A stretch of DNA of 64,000 nucleotides. It comes from Bacteroidales bacterium OttesenSCG-928-B11. GTDB lineage: Bacteria; Bacteroidota; Bacteroidia; Bacteroidales; WCHB1-69. Below, piece by piece: positions 29,140 to 39,191 of this stretch (its first letter is position 1; the number at the start of each line of letters is the position of its first letter). The stretch spans positions 1-64,000 of the forward strand of contig JAJDJJ010000003.1 of NCBI GenBank assembly GCA_030267125.1. Direction: 5' to 3'. A model generated the notes under the pieces. It was not told the origin of the DNA. It saw only the letters and a program-made list of their open reading frames with translations, and searched no databases. The position numbers were made by a program, and so were the translations under genes.

Positions 29140-29934
29140 ATGCCCTCTTCTTTTAAAAAAGCACAACAATTGTTAGAAAGAATAATGCCGGATAGATCGT
29201 GGCGTTATCACAATCCTGAACTTTCAGAATTTTCGAAAAGGATAGATAAATGTTCCATTTCAGAATTGGAAAATTTAGCCATACAAATTAGCGAATATAA
29301 ATCAGACAGATATTACAAGGGGCTATTGTCTGACCTCGTTTTGAGAAGAAGACGCTGGTTGTTAAACAGAGAGTTTGAAGGCAATGAAATCAATACGAAA
29401 CACTTCATGAGGGTTCTTTCTCTTTTTAAAAAACGGGAAAACCTGCTGCGGAAAAAAGCCGATGAGTTATATGCCGAACTCTGGAAAAAATGGGGAAACG
29501 GGAAAAATGAAAATTTCAGCGACTTCTATATTGAGATTTCATTATCACCACATTACAACTGGGAAAGATCTATTCTCAATTTAAAAAATGATGAAACGAC
29601 GTACAATTATGGGAAGATAGCCGAAATATTAGATGATGTTAATTCCACGGAATCAATATTCTCAAACCGCATTGATTTTGACAGGCAAAAGTTTCATGAA
29701 AATCCATTTACCGATTCTGAAAGAAAATCTATACAGTGCCTTTTATTTTTTGAAGAACCAAGACTTGAAGAACAGCTGTATGCATTTAGAGATGTTCCCG
29801 TCACTTGGGGTTTTCATTGTTTAGTAGATCATACGCATTACGCTGTGCAAGATATTATTCGCATAAATGATATTTGGGGCGAAGTAAGGGTTGGATACCA
29901 GGATATATTTGACCAAAAAGGGAGGCATTTTTGA
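29140..29934 (+). CDS. Hypothetical protein, 264 aa
   Basis: Full-length ORF with promoter; no recognised domain. Confidence 0.7.
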   Translation: MPSSFKKAQQLLERIMPDRSWRYHNPELSEFSKRIDKCSISELENLAIQISEYKSDRYYKGLLSDLVLRRRRWLLNREFEGNEINTKHFMRVLSLFKKRENLLRKKADELYAELWKKWGNGKNENFSDFYIEISLSPHYNWERSILNLKNDETTYNYGKIAEILDDVNSTESIFSNRIDFDRQKFHENPFTDSERKSIQCLLFFEEPRLEEQLYAFRDVPVTWGFHCLVDHTHYAVQDIIRINDIWGEVRVGYQDIFDQKGRHF

Positions 29935-29983
29935 CTATTTCAAATCTTTGCAAAGGTTTTTCCTCATGTAATCAACAAACCCC

Positions 29984-30018
29984 ATGCCGCATTTTGGCAT
30001 AACTATTCCGTATATTTG
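29984..30018 (+). promoter_or_regulatory. Promoter of WYL regulator with the same operator-like palindrome
   Basis: ATGCC-GCATTTT-GGCAT (29984-30000), then 10 nt, then TATATTTG (30011-30018). Confidence 0.65.
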
Positions 30019-30040
30019 CGCAATCATTTAAAAAAATAGT

Positions 30041-30946
30041 ATGGCTAAAGATCTTTTTAATCGCTACATCTGGTTGGTGGACACGATTTACCGAGCTAAG
30101 AGAATTACTTTCGAGGAGATTAATGAGCGTTGGCTCCGCAATGAAATGAGTGAGGGGATTGATCTTCCCTTGCGCACTTTTCACAATCATCGAAAAGCAA
30201 TTGAGGAGATATTCGATATTCTGATAGAGTGTGATAAGCAGGATTCTTATCGCTATTATATTGAAAATGCAGATGATATGGAGAAAGGCAATGTTCGGAA
30301 TTGGCTGCTCAATACGTTTGCGGTCAATAATCTCATCAATGAAAGTCACAAATTGAAATCGCGCATTTTATTCGAGGAGATTCCTTCCGGACGAGAGTAT
30401 CTCACGCCCATTATCGAAGCGATGCGAGACAACCTGACTCTTGAAATCTCTTACAAAAGCTATTGGAGAGAGGAGGCTTATACTTTTAATATTGAACCGT
30501 ATTGCGTGAAAATTTTCAAACAACGGTGGTATTTGCTGGGAAAATCAACCTCCCATGACGAATTGCGGACTTATGGTTTAGACCGGATTCAACATTTGCA
30601 GATTTTAGATATTCCTTTTAAATATCCCAAAGATTTCAACCCTAAAGATTATTATCACCATGCTTTCGGAATCATTACCGATCAGAATATTCAACCTGCT
30701 TTTATTACCGTCAAAGTAAATAAGGGGCAGGTTAACTATCTCAAAGGTTTGCCGTTGCATCATTCTCAAGAGGAGATTGAAGTAGCGGAGGATCATTCGT
30801 TATTCCGGTACTATGTTGCACCGACTTTTGATTTCCTGCAAGCGATTTTAGCTTATGGTGAAAATATGGAAGTCATTTCACCCGCTTTTTTCAGAAGCGA
30901 GGCAAGAGAAATCGCAAAACAGCAGTATCAACACTACAAGAAATAG
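30041..30946 (+). CDS. WYL-domain transcriptional regulator
   Basis: N-terminal wHTH; LEISYKSYWREEAYTFNIEPYCVKIFKQRWYLLGKSTSHDELRTYGLDRIQHLQI. Confidence 0.9.
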   Translation: MAKDLFNRYIWLVDTIYRAKRITFEEINERWLRNEMSEGIDLPLRTFHNHRKAIEEIFDILIECDKQDSYRYYIENADDMEKGNVRNWLLNTFAVNNLINESHKLKSRILFEEIPSGREYLTPIIEAMRDNLTLEISYKSYWREEAYTFNIEPYCVKIFKQRWYLLGKSTSHDELRTYGLDRIQHLQILDIPFKYPKDFNPKDYYHHAFGIITDQNIQPAFITVKVNKGQVNYLKGLPLHHSQEEIEVAEDHSLFRYYVAPTFDFLQAILAYGENMEVISPAFFRSEAREIAKQQYQHYKK

Positions 30947-30959
30947 CACGGTATCAGCA

Positions 30960-31775
30960 CTATAAAAACAGCTCCGGCTCACTTCTTCCCGTGTAGCGCT
31001 GTTCCAGCTCAAGTTTGTGGTAAAGAAAGTTCGGGTCGTCGAAATATTTTGCTCCGACCGGACACTTTTTAATACAGGCGCAACACTTCATGCATGGATC
31101 GGTAATTTTTTCTACATGATCATGGTTTATAGCTCCGAGCGGACATGATTCGGCACAGATTTTACAGTCGAGACAAAGTGAGCGATCGGTATGGGGTTTA
31201 ACTTTTCGAATGTCGATAGGATTTCCCGCGCGATCTCGGGGTTGGTAATAAGGGCGCAGGGGAAGTTGACCGTTTATGCTTACCGGTTCTGTCAAGTCAG
31301 CGCCGGAGATTATCTTCCCCGCAACCTGATCTGCAAAATCACGGGCAATTGCCATATCTTTCTCGTCGGGTCGTCCTTGGGCCAAAATATTAGAGAAAGA
31401 GTGTTCACCAACAAACGCTGCCGCTGCGATTGTCCGGAATCCGTTACGCGACATTATCTCTCGCAGTTCCATAAGAGCATCGTCGTAAGCGCGGTTGCCG
31501 AACAGGACTACCGGTATGGCCAATGCCCCGTTGCCTTGGATAGTGTCGAGGTAATTCAACAGCAGGTTCGGCAACCTGCCGGCTATTACCGGCATCCCGA
31601 AGACTGCAATATGGTTTGTGGTAAACGTTTTCAGACTTTCCCGAGCCGCTTTGGGCGTAAAATTAAATGTATCGACAGGGATGCGCAATGTTTCACCAAT
31701 CCGATGCGCGATAGCCGTGACCACCTTCTCCGTGGTTCCGGTCGGACTGAAATAGATGGCGCAAACATGGCTCAT
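30960..31775 (-). CDS. Flavodoxin/4Fe-4S ferredoxin fusion (EFR1-like), start corrected to M15
   Basis: IYFSPTGTTEKVV flavodoxin start; CLDCKICAESCPLGAI and CMKCCACIKKCPVGAK clusters. Confidence 0.88.
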   Translation of the reverse strand: MSHVCAIYFSPTGTTEKVVTAIAHRIGETLRIPVDTFNFTPKAARESLKTFTTNHIAVFGMPVIAGRLPNLLLNYLDTIQGNGALAIPVVLFGNRAYDDALMELREIMSRNGFRTIAAAAFVGEHSFSNILAQGRPDEKDMAIARDFADQVAGKIISGADLTEPVSINGQLPLRPYYQPRDRAGNPIDIRKVKPHTDRSLCLDCKICAESCPLGAINHDHVEKITDPCMKCCACIKKCPVGAKYFDDPNFLYHKLELEQRYTGRSEPELFL

Positions 31776-31788
31776 TCCCCTACCCCTT

Positions 31789-32163
31789 TTAATTGTGATT
31801 GCATTCGTGACTGTCACCGTGCGCGCGACATAGTTCGCCGGAATCTTTTATTTGCCCTACGACATACAAGGTTAATAATACGTCTATATCGCCTGTGCAG
31901 CCTCTATAAACTGTTATGCCATGATGGGTAAGCACGTTGAAAGCTCCGTCGCCCATATTTCCGGCAAGCATAACGCTTACCCCTTTTTGTTGTAGCACCG
32001 AAGCAATATTGCTTTTGCATCCGCAACCCTGTGGCGACGGCAAAGATTCTTTGTTTATGATATTGCCTGATGCATCAATGGTGTAAATCGTATAACTCTC
32101 GCAATGTCCGAAATGGCTGTCAACCATGTTGCCCTTTGTGGGGATCGCAATTTTCTTTTCCAT
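31789..32163 (-). CDS. NifX/NifB dinitrogenase iron-molybdenum cofactor-like protein
   Basis: IAIPTKGNMVDSHFGHCESYTIYTID; GVSVMLAGNMGDGAFNVLTHHGITVYRGCTGDI. Confidence 0.85.
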   Translation of the reverse strand: MEKKIAIPTKGNMVDSHFGHCESYTIYTIDASGNIINKESLPSPQGCGCKSNIASVLQQKGVSVMLAGNMGDGAFNVLTHHGITVYRGCTGDIDVLLTLYVVGQIKDSGELCRAHGDSHECNHN

Positions 32164-32467
32164 TTTTCTTCTTTAATGATTTGATAATGACACAAATGAT
32201 ATCCAACGAAAAACGTTCTTGTAGTTTCTTTTTCCGTTGGTTTATCTTCATATAGATTTGGCGTGCAAAATTACATACAATAATTTAGAATAGGAGCCAA
32301 ATTCATGCCCGATTTCTCTCCGATCAGTTTCGTTGGCACTAATTTATCCTTTAATCATGTAGTTACTATCTTTTGTTACTACTTGCTCTTCTATGCTGTG
32401 GAATAATATTTGCAGTCACCGCCATCAATACGTTGATTATTTCATGGGTAAAAAAGGGCGATCATCT

Positions 32468-32507
32468 TCCATGCAAATTTCAAATGTTATTTGTATTTTT
32501 GCATGGA
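32468..32507 (+). promoter_or_regulatory. Inverted repeat overlapping the -7 box of the DUF4143 ATPase gene
   Basis: TCCATGCAAA (32468-32477) and TTTGCATGGA (32498-32507), with TATTTTTG entering the right arm. Confidence 0.6.
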
Positions 32508-32522
32508 CAAATAGTGCGTGAT

Positions 32523-33683
32523 ATGTATATACATCGATATCTTGAACCGAGCGTTTTGAAAACGTTGCAAAATTTTCCGGTCACGGCGGTGACAGGTCCT
32601 CGTCAATGTGGAAAGTCAACATTAGTGAAGCATCTTCTGGAAGCGTATCCGGAAAATGTTTATTTAGATTTGGAACGGCCGTCAGATTTGCGGAAATTAG
32701 AAGATGCGGAATGGTTTTTGACATCACAAAAAGGAAAGCTGATTTGCATTGATGAGATTCAACGTCAACCGGAACTGTTCCCGTTAATCAGAAGTTTGGT
32801 TGATGAATGGAACCGACCGGGATGCTTTTTGATTTTGGGTTCCGCTTCGCGGGATTTGCTCAAACAGAGTTCCGAATCTTTGGCCGGAAGAATTTCCTAT
32901 AAAAGGTTAACGCCGTTTCTTTGGGAAGAGTTGGAGAGCGATTATCCTATCGAAAAATATTTTTCCGCAGGTGCATTCCCCCGTAGTTTATTGGCTGCGG
33001 ATAACGAAGTCTCTTTTGAATGGCGCGAAAATTTTATTCCCACATTTTTGGAAAGGGACTTGTTGCAATGGGCAGGTTTCACGCCGATTACCATGCGACG
33101 TTTATGGCAAATGCTGGCTCATGTTAACGGGCAAACGGTCAATTATTCCACATTGGCTAAATCATTGGGTATTACTTCCACTACGGTGAAAAGTTATATC
33201 GACTTATTAGCAGGAACTTACATGATTGAAATTGTGCCACCGTATCTTTCCAATTTGGGTAAAAGATTGGTGAAATCGCCTAAAGTATATATTTCCGATT
33301 CGGGAATTACGGCGGCCTTGCTGGGCTTGCGAAGTTTTGAAGAGTTGTCGGGACATCCGGCATTTGGAGCAATATGGGAGCAAATCGTGTTGTCAAACCT
33401 GAAAGGAATATTCCCCGATGCCGAGTTTTTCTATTACCGGACAACGAACGGTGCGGAGATCGATTTTGTTATGAAAATCCACAACACCATCTTTGCTATT
33501 GAGTGCAAAGCGTCCTACTCTCCCACATTATCCAAAGGGAATTATCTCGCCATCGAGGACATCGCTCCCAAACATACGTTCATCGTAACTCCCTCTCTTA
33601 GAAGCTGGTCAATGAAAGAAGGAATTGACGTGGTGTCGTTGCGGGGTGATGAGAATGTGGGATGGGATATGATAAGGCTATAA
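32523..33683 (+). CDS. AAA+ ATPase with DUF4143 domain (start corrected to M51 of the track ORF)
   Basis: Walker A VTGPRQCGKSTLV, Walker B LICIDEIQRQPEL, C-terminal GAEIDFVMKIHNTIFAIECKAS. Confidence 0.9.
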   Translation: MYIHRYLEPSVLKTLQNFPVTAVTGPRQCGKSTLVKHLLEAYPENVYLDLERPSDLRKLEDAEWFLTSQKGKLICIDEIQRQPELFPLIRSLVDEWNRPGCFLILGSASRDLLKQSSESLAGRISYKRLTPFLWEELESDYPIEKYFSAGAFPRSLLAADNEVSFEWRENFIPTFLERDLLQWAGFTPITMRRLWQMLAHVNGQTVNYSTLAKSLGITSTTVKSYIDLLAGTYMIEIVPPYLSNLGKRLVKSPKVYISDSGITAALLGLRSFEELSGHPAFGAIWEQIVLSNLKGIFPDAEFFYYRTTNGAEIDFVMKIHNTIFAIECKASYSPTLSKGNYLAIEDIAPKHTFIVTPSLRSWSMKEGIDVVSLRGDENVGWDMIRL

Positions 33684-33799
33684 ATTCAGAACTCCTGACT
33701 TCTACCAATTTTTGAAAAACGCAAATGTGCGACATTTTTATTTAGAATAATCCCACGCTAAGAAGCTGATTTTCAAGGTGGAGGTCAGGAGTTCTGAAT
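33684..33799. mobile_element. Candidate small MITE-like element with 23-bp imperfect terminal inverted repeats
   Basis: ATTCAGAACTCCTGACTTCTACC ... GGTGGAGGTCAGGAGTTCTGAAT, 21/23 matched across a ~70-bp core. Confidence 0.45.
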
Positions 33800-33816
33800 C
33801 TATGGCATTTTTTGCA

Positions 33817-33846
33817 ACCCTGCCGTGTCTTAGAGATTGGCAGGGT
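33817..33846. terminator. ACCCTGCC/GGCAGGGT hairpin (terminator or intergenic repeat) between convergent genes
   Basis: Perfect 8-bp arms. Confidence 0.5.
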
Positions 33847-33869
33847 GGGCAGGAAATCGCTTTAAGCTA

Positions 33870-36302
33870 TCAGATGAATAGATTCACATTCGCATTGTCC
33901 GCCCGCTCCATGTAGGAGGCCACGCCACCAATGGTGATGCCATCCAACATCTCTTCCTTTTTCACACCCATGACATCCATCGACATTTGGCAAGCGATAA
34001 ACTCAACTCCTTGTTCAATAGCTTGTTCGCGTAAAGATTCTAACGAGTCAACACCCTTCTGTTTCATGATATGACGCATCATCCGACTGCCGATGCCAAA
34101 CATGTTCATCTTCGACAGCTTTAGTTTCAACGAACTTGACGGCAACATCATGCCAAACATTTTGCCGAATATGTCTTTCTGAACTTTGGGCTTTCTGACT
34201 TTTTTGATCACGTTAAGTCCCCAGAAAGTGAAGAAAATAGATACTTTTTCTCCTGTTGCGGCAGCTCCGTTGGCAAGCACGAAAGTGGCTAAGGCTTTAT
34301 CCAGGTCATCGCTGAACATGATGAAGGTCTTTCCATGACCACCTGATGGGTTTGCTGCCTGTTCCTTTTTGGGAGCGCCTTTTTCAATAACGACCGTATA
34401 TTTCCCTTTCTCGTTTGTGTTTGAAATCATTTTATTTCCTGTCGTATTGCACCAAGCTTGCGCATCGCGAGAAAATCCGGCATCGGTGGCCACAATTTCC
34501 AACTGTTCGCCTTGGCCAATGCTGTCGATAGATTGTTTGAGCCGCAAAATGGGACCGGGGCACTGCAACCCGCAGGCATCCACTTTGAGCGTCTTTGTCG
34601 CTGTATTTTTGTTTTGTTCTATCATCGGATCGTTGTTTATTGGATTATTGTAAATAGGTGCGGTTGCCGCCCAGTAGGTTTTGTATCCGCCTAATACGTT
34701 TTTCACATTGGGATAACCGGACGCCAGCAATATCTTGGTTGCCAGATAGCCCCGTAGTCCTATCGCGCAATAGATGTAAATGCTCTTCTCTTTCGGAATT
34801 TCATCCATTCTTTTGCGTAGTTCATCTAATGGTATGTTTATCGCGTTGGAAGTATGCTCCGTCGAAAATTCATCTTTGGTGCGCACATCCAGCACTACTA
34901 TTTCATCCGGATCTGCATTGTTCAATTCGCGCCATGTGGCGTAGGGCATTGCTCCGCTAAGGATATTGGCGGCCACATAGCCGGCGATGGCAATCGGATC
35001 TTTTGCCGATGAAAACGGGGGAGCGTAGGTATGTTCCACTTTCATCAAATCGTAAATCGTTCCGCCGTTTTTGATCAACAGCGCTATTTGATCGATGCGT
35101 TTATCCACACCGTCATAGCCCACACATTGAGCACCGTAGAGTTTGCCATTGACGGGATCGAAAACAAGTTTCAGACTCAAAGGCAGGGCGTCCGGGTAAT
35201 AGCCGGCATGCGAATTGGAGTGCGTCCATGAGTTGAGATGCGGAATGCCCATCTGTTTCAAACGCTTGGCGGCAAGACCGGTAGAGGCTACGGTTAGATC
35301 GAAAACTTTGGCTATGCTGGTGCCGATAGCGCCTTCGTACTTCTCCTTGTTGCCGAATGTGATATTGTTGGCGGCAATCCATCCTTGGCGGTTTGCCGGA
35401 TTGGCGAGATAATTCAACCACGGTTTACCTGTTAATGGGTGTGGAAACTCAATCGCGTCGCCAACCGCATAGATATCTTTTTCGGATGTCTCTAAATATT
35501 CGTCCACCCAGATACCGCCGGTTTCGCCAATCTTCAATCCCGCTTTCTGCGCCAGCTCAACTTCGGGACGTACTCCGATAGAGAGGATGACCATATCGGC
35601 GCTGAGTGCCTTTCCACATTGAAGCTGAACGCTGATTTGTTCGCCGTTTTTAGAAAATCGCTCAACCGCTTGTTCCAAATAAAGTGAAACCCCTTTTTGC
35701 AAAATATGTTGATGAACGTGCGCCGCCATTGAATAATCGATAGGCGCCATGACATGACTGCCCATTTCGACAATCGAAACATGAGCGCCCGTGTGATGCA
35801 GGTTTTCTGCCATTTCCAATCCGATGAATCCGGCTCCGATCACCACGGCATTTTTAATTTCCTTGCTATCTATATAGTTTTTTATTCTGTCGGTGTCGTT
35901 TACATTGCGAAGCACGAAAATCCCGTCAAGCTCAACTCCTTCCATGCTTGGGCGAACCGGTTTCGCTCCGGGCGAAAGCAATAGTTTGTCGTATGACTCA
36001 GAATATTCCGTTCCGTCTGATTTGCGGATTTTCACAATTTTGGTTTGCGGGTTTATCTCCATCGCTTCATTTTCAACCCGAACATCAACATTAAACCTCG
36101 ATCCAAACGATTGTGGGGTTTGCAAGAATAACTTCTCGCGCTCCTCGATCACTCCGCCTATGTAGTAGGGCAATCCGCAATTAGCATACGAAATATATTC
36201 TCCTTTTTCTAACAGGATAATTTCTGCAGACTCATCGTTTCTCCGTATCCGGGCAGCGGCGGTTGCTCCACCGGCAACTCCCCCTATAATTATGTATTTC
36301 AT
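33870..36302 (-). CDS. Multidomain persulfide/CoA-disulfide-reductase-like protein: FAD oxidoreductase + rhodanese + TusA + DsrE-like
   Basis: GGVAGGATAAARIRR; rhodanese VVLDVRTKDEFSTEHTSNAINIPLDEL..YCAIGLRG; TusA CGLQCPGPILRLKQ; C-terminal DsrE-like domain. Confidence 0.92.
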   Translation of the reverse strand: MKYIIIGGVAGGATAAARIRRNDESAEIILLEKGEYISYANCGLPYYIGGVIEEREKLFLQTPQSFGSRFNVDVRVENEAMEINPQTKIVKIRKSDGTEYSESYDKLLLSPGAKPVRPSMEGVELDGIFVLRNVNDTDRIKNYIDSKEIKNAVVIGAGFIGLEMAENLHHTGAHVSIVEMGSHVMAPIDYSMAAHVHQHILQKGVSLYLEQAVERFSKNGEQISVQLQCGKALSADMVILSIGVRPEVELAQKAGLKIGETGGIWVDEYLETSEKDIYAVGDAIEFPHPLTGKPWLNYLANPANRQGWIAANNITFGNKEKYEGAIGTSIAKVFDLTVASTGLAAKRLKQMGIPHLNSWTHSNSHAGYYPDALPLSLKLVFDPVNGKLYGAQCVGYDGVDKRIDQIALLIKNGGTIYDLMKVEHTYAPPFSSAKDPIAIAGYVAANILSGAMPYATWRELNNADPDEIVVLDVRTKDEFSTEHTSNAINIPLDELRKRMDEIPKEKSIYIYCAIGLRGYLATKILLASGYPNVKNVLGGYKTYWAATAPIYNNPINNDPMIEQNKNTATKTLKVDACGLQCPGPILRLKQSIDSIGQGEQLEIVATDAGFSRDAQAWCNTTGNKMISNTNEKGKYTVVIEKGAPKKEQAANPSGGHGKTFIMFSDDLDKALATFVLANGAAATGEKVSIFFTFWGLNVIKKVRKPKVQKDIFGKMFGMMLPSSSLKLKLSKMNMFGIGSRMMRHIMKQKGVDSLESLREQAIEQGVEFIACQMSMDVMGVKKEEMLDGITIGGVASYMERADNANVNLFI

Positions 36303-36312
36303 AGTTGCTTGT

Positions 36313-36690
36313 TTAAATTTCCTTTATTTTTGAAAGCAATTCAATGATCTCTTCTGAATCGCATTTGATCGACGCAATACACTTTTTGCCCTTGGGCGTC
36401 AGATCAAATAGCATTTGCCGTTTATCTTCTTTGCCGATAATGCGCTCGACCAACTCTTTTTTCTCTGCCGATAGAATTACTTTGGATGCGTTGGATAAGG
36501 TTAGCCCCAACAACTCCGCAATTCTCCCGGAGGTGCATTTCCCTAATGTAGATAACGAACACAAGAGCATCCCTTCGTTCAGCCCAACGCCGAATTTTTT
36601 TTGAAGATTGTCTTCAAAATTGTTAATCATACGATAGATGTCTCTCACGCGGCAAAGCGGTTCGGATTTTCGTTTTTCATCTATATTCAT
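36313..36690 (-). CDS. MarR-family transcriptional regulator
   Basis: Winged helix CTSGRIAELLGLTLSNASKVILSAEKKELVERIIGKEDKRQMLFDLTPKGK. Confidence 0.85.
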   Translation of the reverse strand: MNIDEKRKSEPLCRVRDIYRMINNFEDNLQKKFGVGLNEGMLLCSLSTLGKCTSGRIAELLGLTLSNASKVILSAEKKELVERIIGKEDKRQMLFDLTPKGKKCIASIKCDSEEIIELLSKIKEI

Positions 36691-36703
36691 ATCGTTATAC
36701 TCC

Positions 36704-37090
36704 CTATTTATTCAAAAGTAACTCGTCGATCGCTTGCTTTAATTGATTTTTAGGTATTGCACCTTGGGCCATGTGCGGAGATCCTTCCATCGGGATAAAT
36801 AGAAGGGTAGGGATGGACTGTATTCCGAAAGCGGCGGAGAGTTCCTGTTCTACTTCTGTATTAATTTTATAGATATAGATATCGTTGCTGTATTCAGCGG
36901 CTAACTCTTCCAATACGGGGGCAATCATTTTGCACGGGCCGCACCAATCGGCATAAAAATCAATGAGGGCAGGTTTGTCGCCCAAGTAGTTCCATTCGGT
37001 TGGATTTTCTTCATAATTGGTGATTTTCGTAAGAAAATCGTTTTTGGTAAGTTGAATCGTTTTCATATTATTATTTTTTTGAGGGTGCAA
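36704..37090 (-). CDS. Thioredoxin
   Basis: DFYADWCGPCKMIAPVLEELA. Confidence 0.95.
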   Translation of the reverse strand: MHPQKNNNMKTIQLTKNDFLTKITNYEENPTEWNYLGDKPALIDFYADWCGPCKMIAPVLEELAAEYSNDIYIYKINTEVEQELSAAFGIQSIPTLLFIPMEGSPHMAQGAIPKNQLKQAIDELLLNK

Positions 37091-37092
37091 AG

Positions 37093-37134
37093 ATACAAAT
37101 TATTTTCCAATGGAACAAATATCTATTGGAAAAT
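37093..37134 (-). promoter_or_regulatory. Promoter/operator of thioredoxin-marR-oxidoreductase operon
   Basis: ATTTTCCAAT (37102-37111)/ATTGGAAAAT (37125-37134) perfect 10-bp inverted repeat adjacent to minus-strand TATCTTTG. Confidence 0.65.
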
Positions 37135-37443
37135 TATAAATGCAGGGAATCGAGAATTGAAAAATTGGAACGGGTTATCGGAAACGGTAGCCCGTTTTTT
37201 TTGGAACTACTCACTTCTATTGCAAGAAAGACTAAACACACGAGGGCGCTAAGGTTTTCGCAAAGGAAACAAAGATTTAAAAATCATTTTTCTTTGCGAA
37301 ACTCTGCGTTAAACTTTGCGAAACTTGCGGTTAGAAAAATATATCGCTGAATTTAAAATACTTAGAAAGAGAATGCGAATAGGATTAACAGCAAAACTGT
37401 TATTCTGGAGTAGGGGGTGAGTAGTTTATGCCTTTTCTAAAAA

Positions 37444-37479
37444 AAAATCCTCCCAAAGCGTTGACTTCGGGAGGATTTT
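37444..37479 (-). terminator. Rho-independent terminator downstream of hcp
   Basis: AAAATCCTCCC...GGGAGGATTTT. Confidence 0.85.
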
Positions 37480-37500
37480 CTACGATACGATCTATATGGA

Positions 37501-39138
37501 TTATGATAAGAACATCTTCATATCTTCATCCACTGTCGTAATTCCACCAATTCCGAAATTGTCGATTAATACTTTAGCCACATTTGGCGAAAGGAATCCC
37601 GGCAAGGTCGGCCCTAAATGGATGTTTTTCACGCCTAAAGAGAGTAGAGCCAAAAGAACGATTACCGCTTTTTGCTCGTACCAAGCAATGTTGTACGCGA
37701 TTGGCAATTCATTGATATCATTCAACTCAAACACCTCTTTCAGTTTCAGGGCAATCAGCGCCAATGAGTAGCTGTCGTTACATTGTCCGGCATCCAAAAC
37801 GCGAGGGATCCCGCCAATATCGCCCAACGGCAATTTGTTGTAACGATATTTCGCGCATCCGGCGGTGAGGATAACGGTATCTTTCGGAAGTTTTTCGGCA
37901 AATTCAGTGTAGTAGCTTCTGCTTTTCATACGTCCGTCGCAACCGGCCATCACAAAGAATTTACGGATCGCACCTGATTTCACAGCATCAACCACTTTGT
38001 CTGCCAAGGCAAACACTTGCTCATGAGCAAAACCGCCAACTATTTCTCCGCTTTCGATTTCCGTCGGGGCTTGGCATCTTTTAGCATGCTCAATCAGCTT
38101 AGAGAAATCTTTCGCTTTCCCATCTTTCCGGTCTTCGATGTGTGGAAAACCGCTGAATCCCGCCGCTCCGGTTGTATAAACACGGTCGGAGTATGTTGAA
38201 GTGGAACGGGGCGGAACAATACAGTTTGTGGTGAACAAGATCGGGCCATTGAAAGATTCGAACTCCTCGTTCTGTTTCCACCAAGCGCTTCCGTAGTTGC
38301 CCGCGAAGTGGCTGTATTTCTTGAATGCCGGATAGTAATGAGCCGGAAGCATCTCGCTGTGCGTATAAACATCCACGCCAGTGCCTTCAGTTTGCTCCAG
38401 CAGATCTTGCATATCGCGGAGATCGTGTCCTGAAATCAAGATCGCCGGATTATTGCGCACGCCGATGTTCACCTTTGTAATCTCCGGATTGCCATACGTT
38501 GAAGTATTGGCTTTATCGAGCAACGCCATCGTCTTCACGCCGTATTCACCACATTTAAGAACCAGCGCCGTTAGTTCATCGGCAGAAAGATCTTGCGTGG
38601 TCGCAACCAACGCTTCTTGTATAAAAGTATGGATGCTCTCGTCATCAAAGCCCAAATTCACAGCATGTTCGGCGTAAGCGGCCATCCCTTTCAATCCGTA
38701 AGTGAGCAATTCGCGCAACGAACGAACATCTTCATTTTCGGTTCTGAGAACGCCCACGGTAGCGGCTTTCGCTTCCATCTCTTCTACAGATTTACCGTTC
38801 CAGGTCATGCAATCGCAATCCGCTTTCACATCGCCCACCGTTGCAGCAAGTTTATCACGCAACGCAATCGCTTCCTGAATGCGGGTCACAAAACGCTCTT
38901 TGTCGAAATTGGCATTGGTGATGGTCATAAAGAGCGACTCCATCACGAAATGGTTGATCTCTTCAGACACCGTCATCCCTTTTTTGCGCATCTCTATCGC
39001 GTAACGAGAAATACCTCTTGAAAGGAATAGCAATAGATCTTGCAGATTAGCCACATCAGAAGTTTTACCACAAACTCCTTTTACTGTACAGCCTTTGTTC
39101 ATAGCTGTTTCTTGACATTGAAAACAAAACATGTTCAT
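37501..39138 (-). CDS. hcp: Hydroxylamine reductase / hybrid cluster protein
   Basis: [50 protein letters not shown]. Confidence 0.97.
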   Translation of the reverse strand: MNMFCFQCQETAMNKGCTVKGVCGKTSDVANLQDLLLFLSRGISRYAIEMRKKGMTVSEEINHFVMESLFMTITNANFDKERFVTRIQEAIALRDKLAATVGDVKADCDCMTWNGKSVEEMEAKAATVGVLRTENEDVRSLRELLTYGLKGMAAYAEHAVNLGFDDESIHTFIQEALVATTQDLSADELTALVLKCGEYGVKTMALLDKANTSTYGNPEITKVNIGVRNNPAILISGHDLRDMQDLLEQTEGTGVDVYTHSEMLPAHYYPAFKKYSHFAGNYGSAWWKQNEEFESFNGPILFTTNCIVPPRSTSTYSDRVYTTGAAGFSGFPHIEDRKDGKAKDFSKLIEHAKRCQAPTEIESGEIVGGFAHEQVFALADKVVDAVKSGAIRKFFVMAGCDGRMKSRSYYTEFAEKLPKDTVILTAGCAKYRYNKLPLGDIGGIPRVLDAGQCNDSYSLALIALKLKEVFELNDINELPIAYNIAWYEQKAVIVLLALLSLGVKNIHLGPTLPGFLSPNVAKVLIDNFGIGGITTVDEDMKMFLS

Positions 39139-39191
39139 AATTGTAATTTTTTATGGTTAATAATAACTGTTTCTTTTTAATTTTTTTTTGC

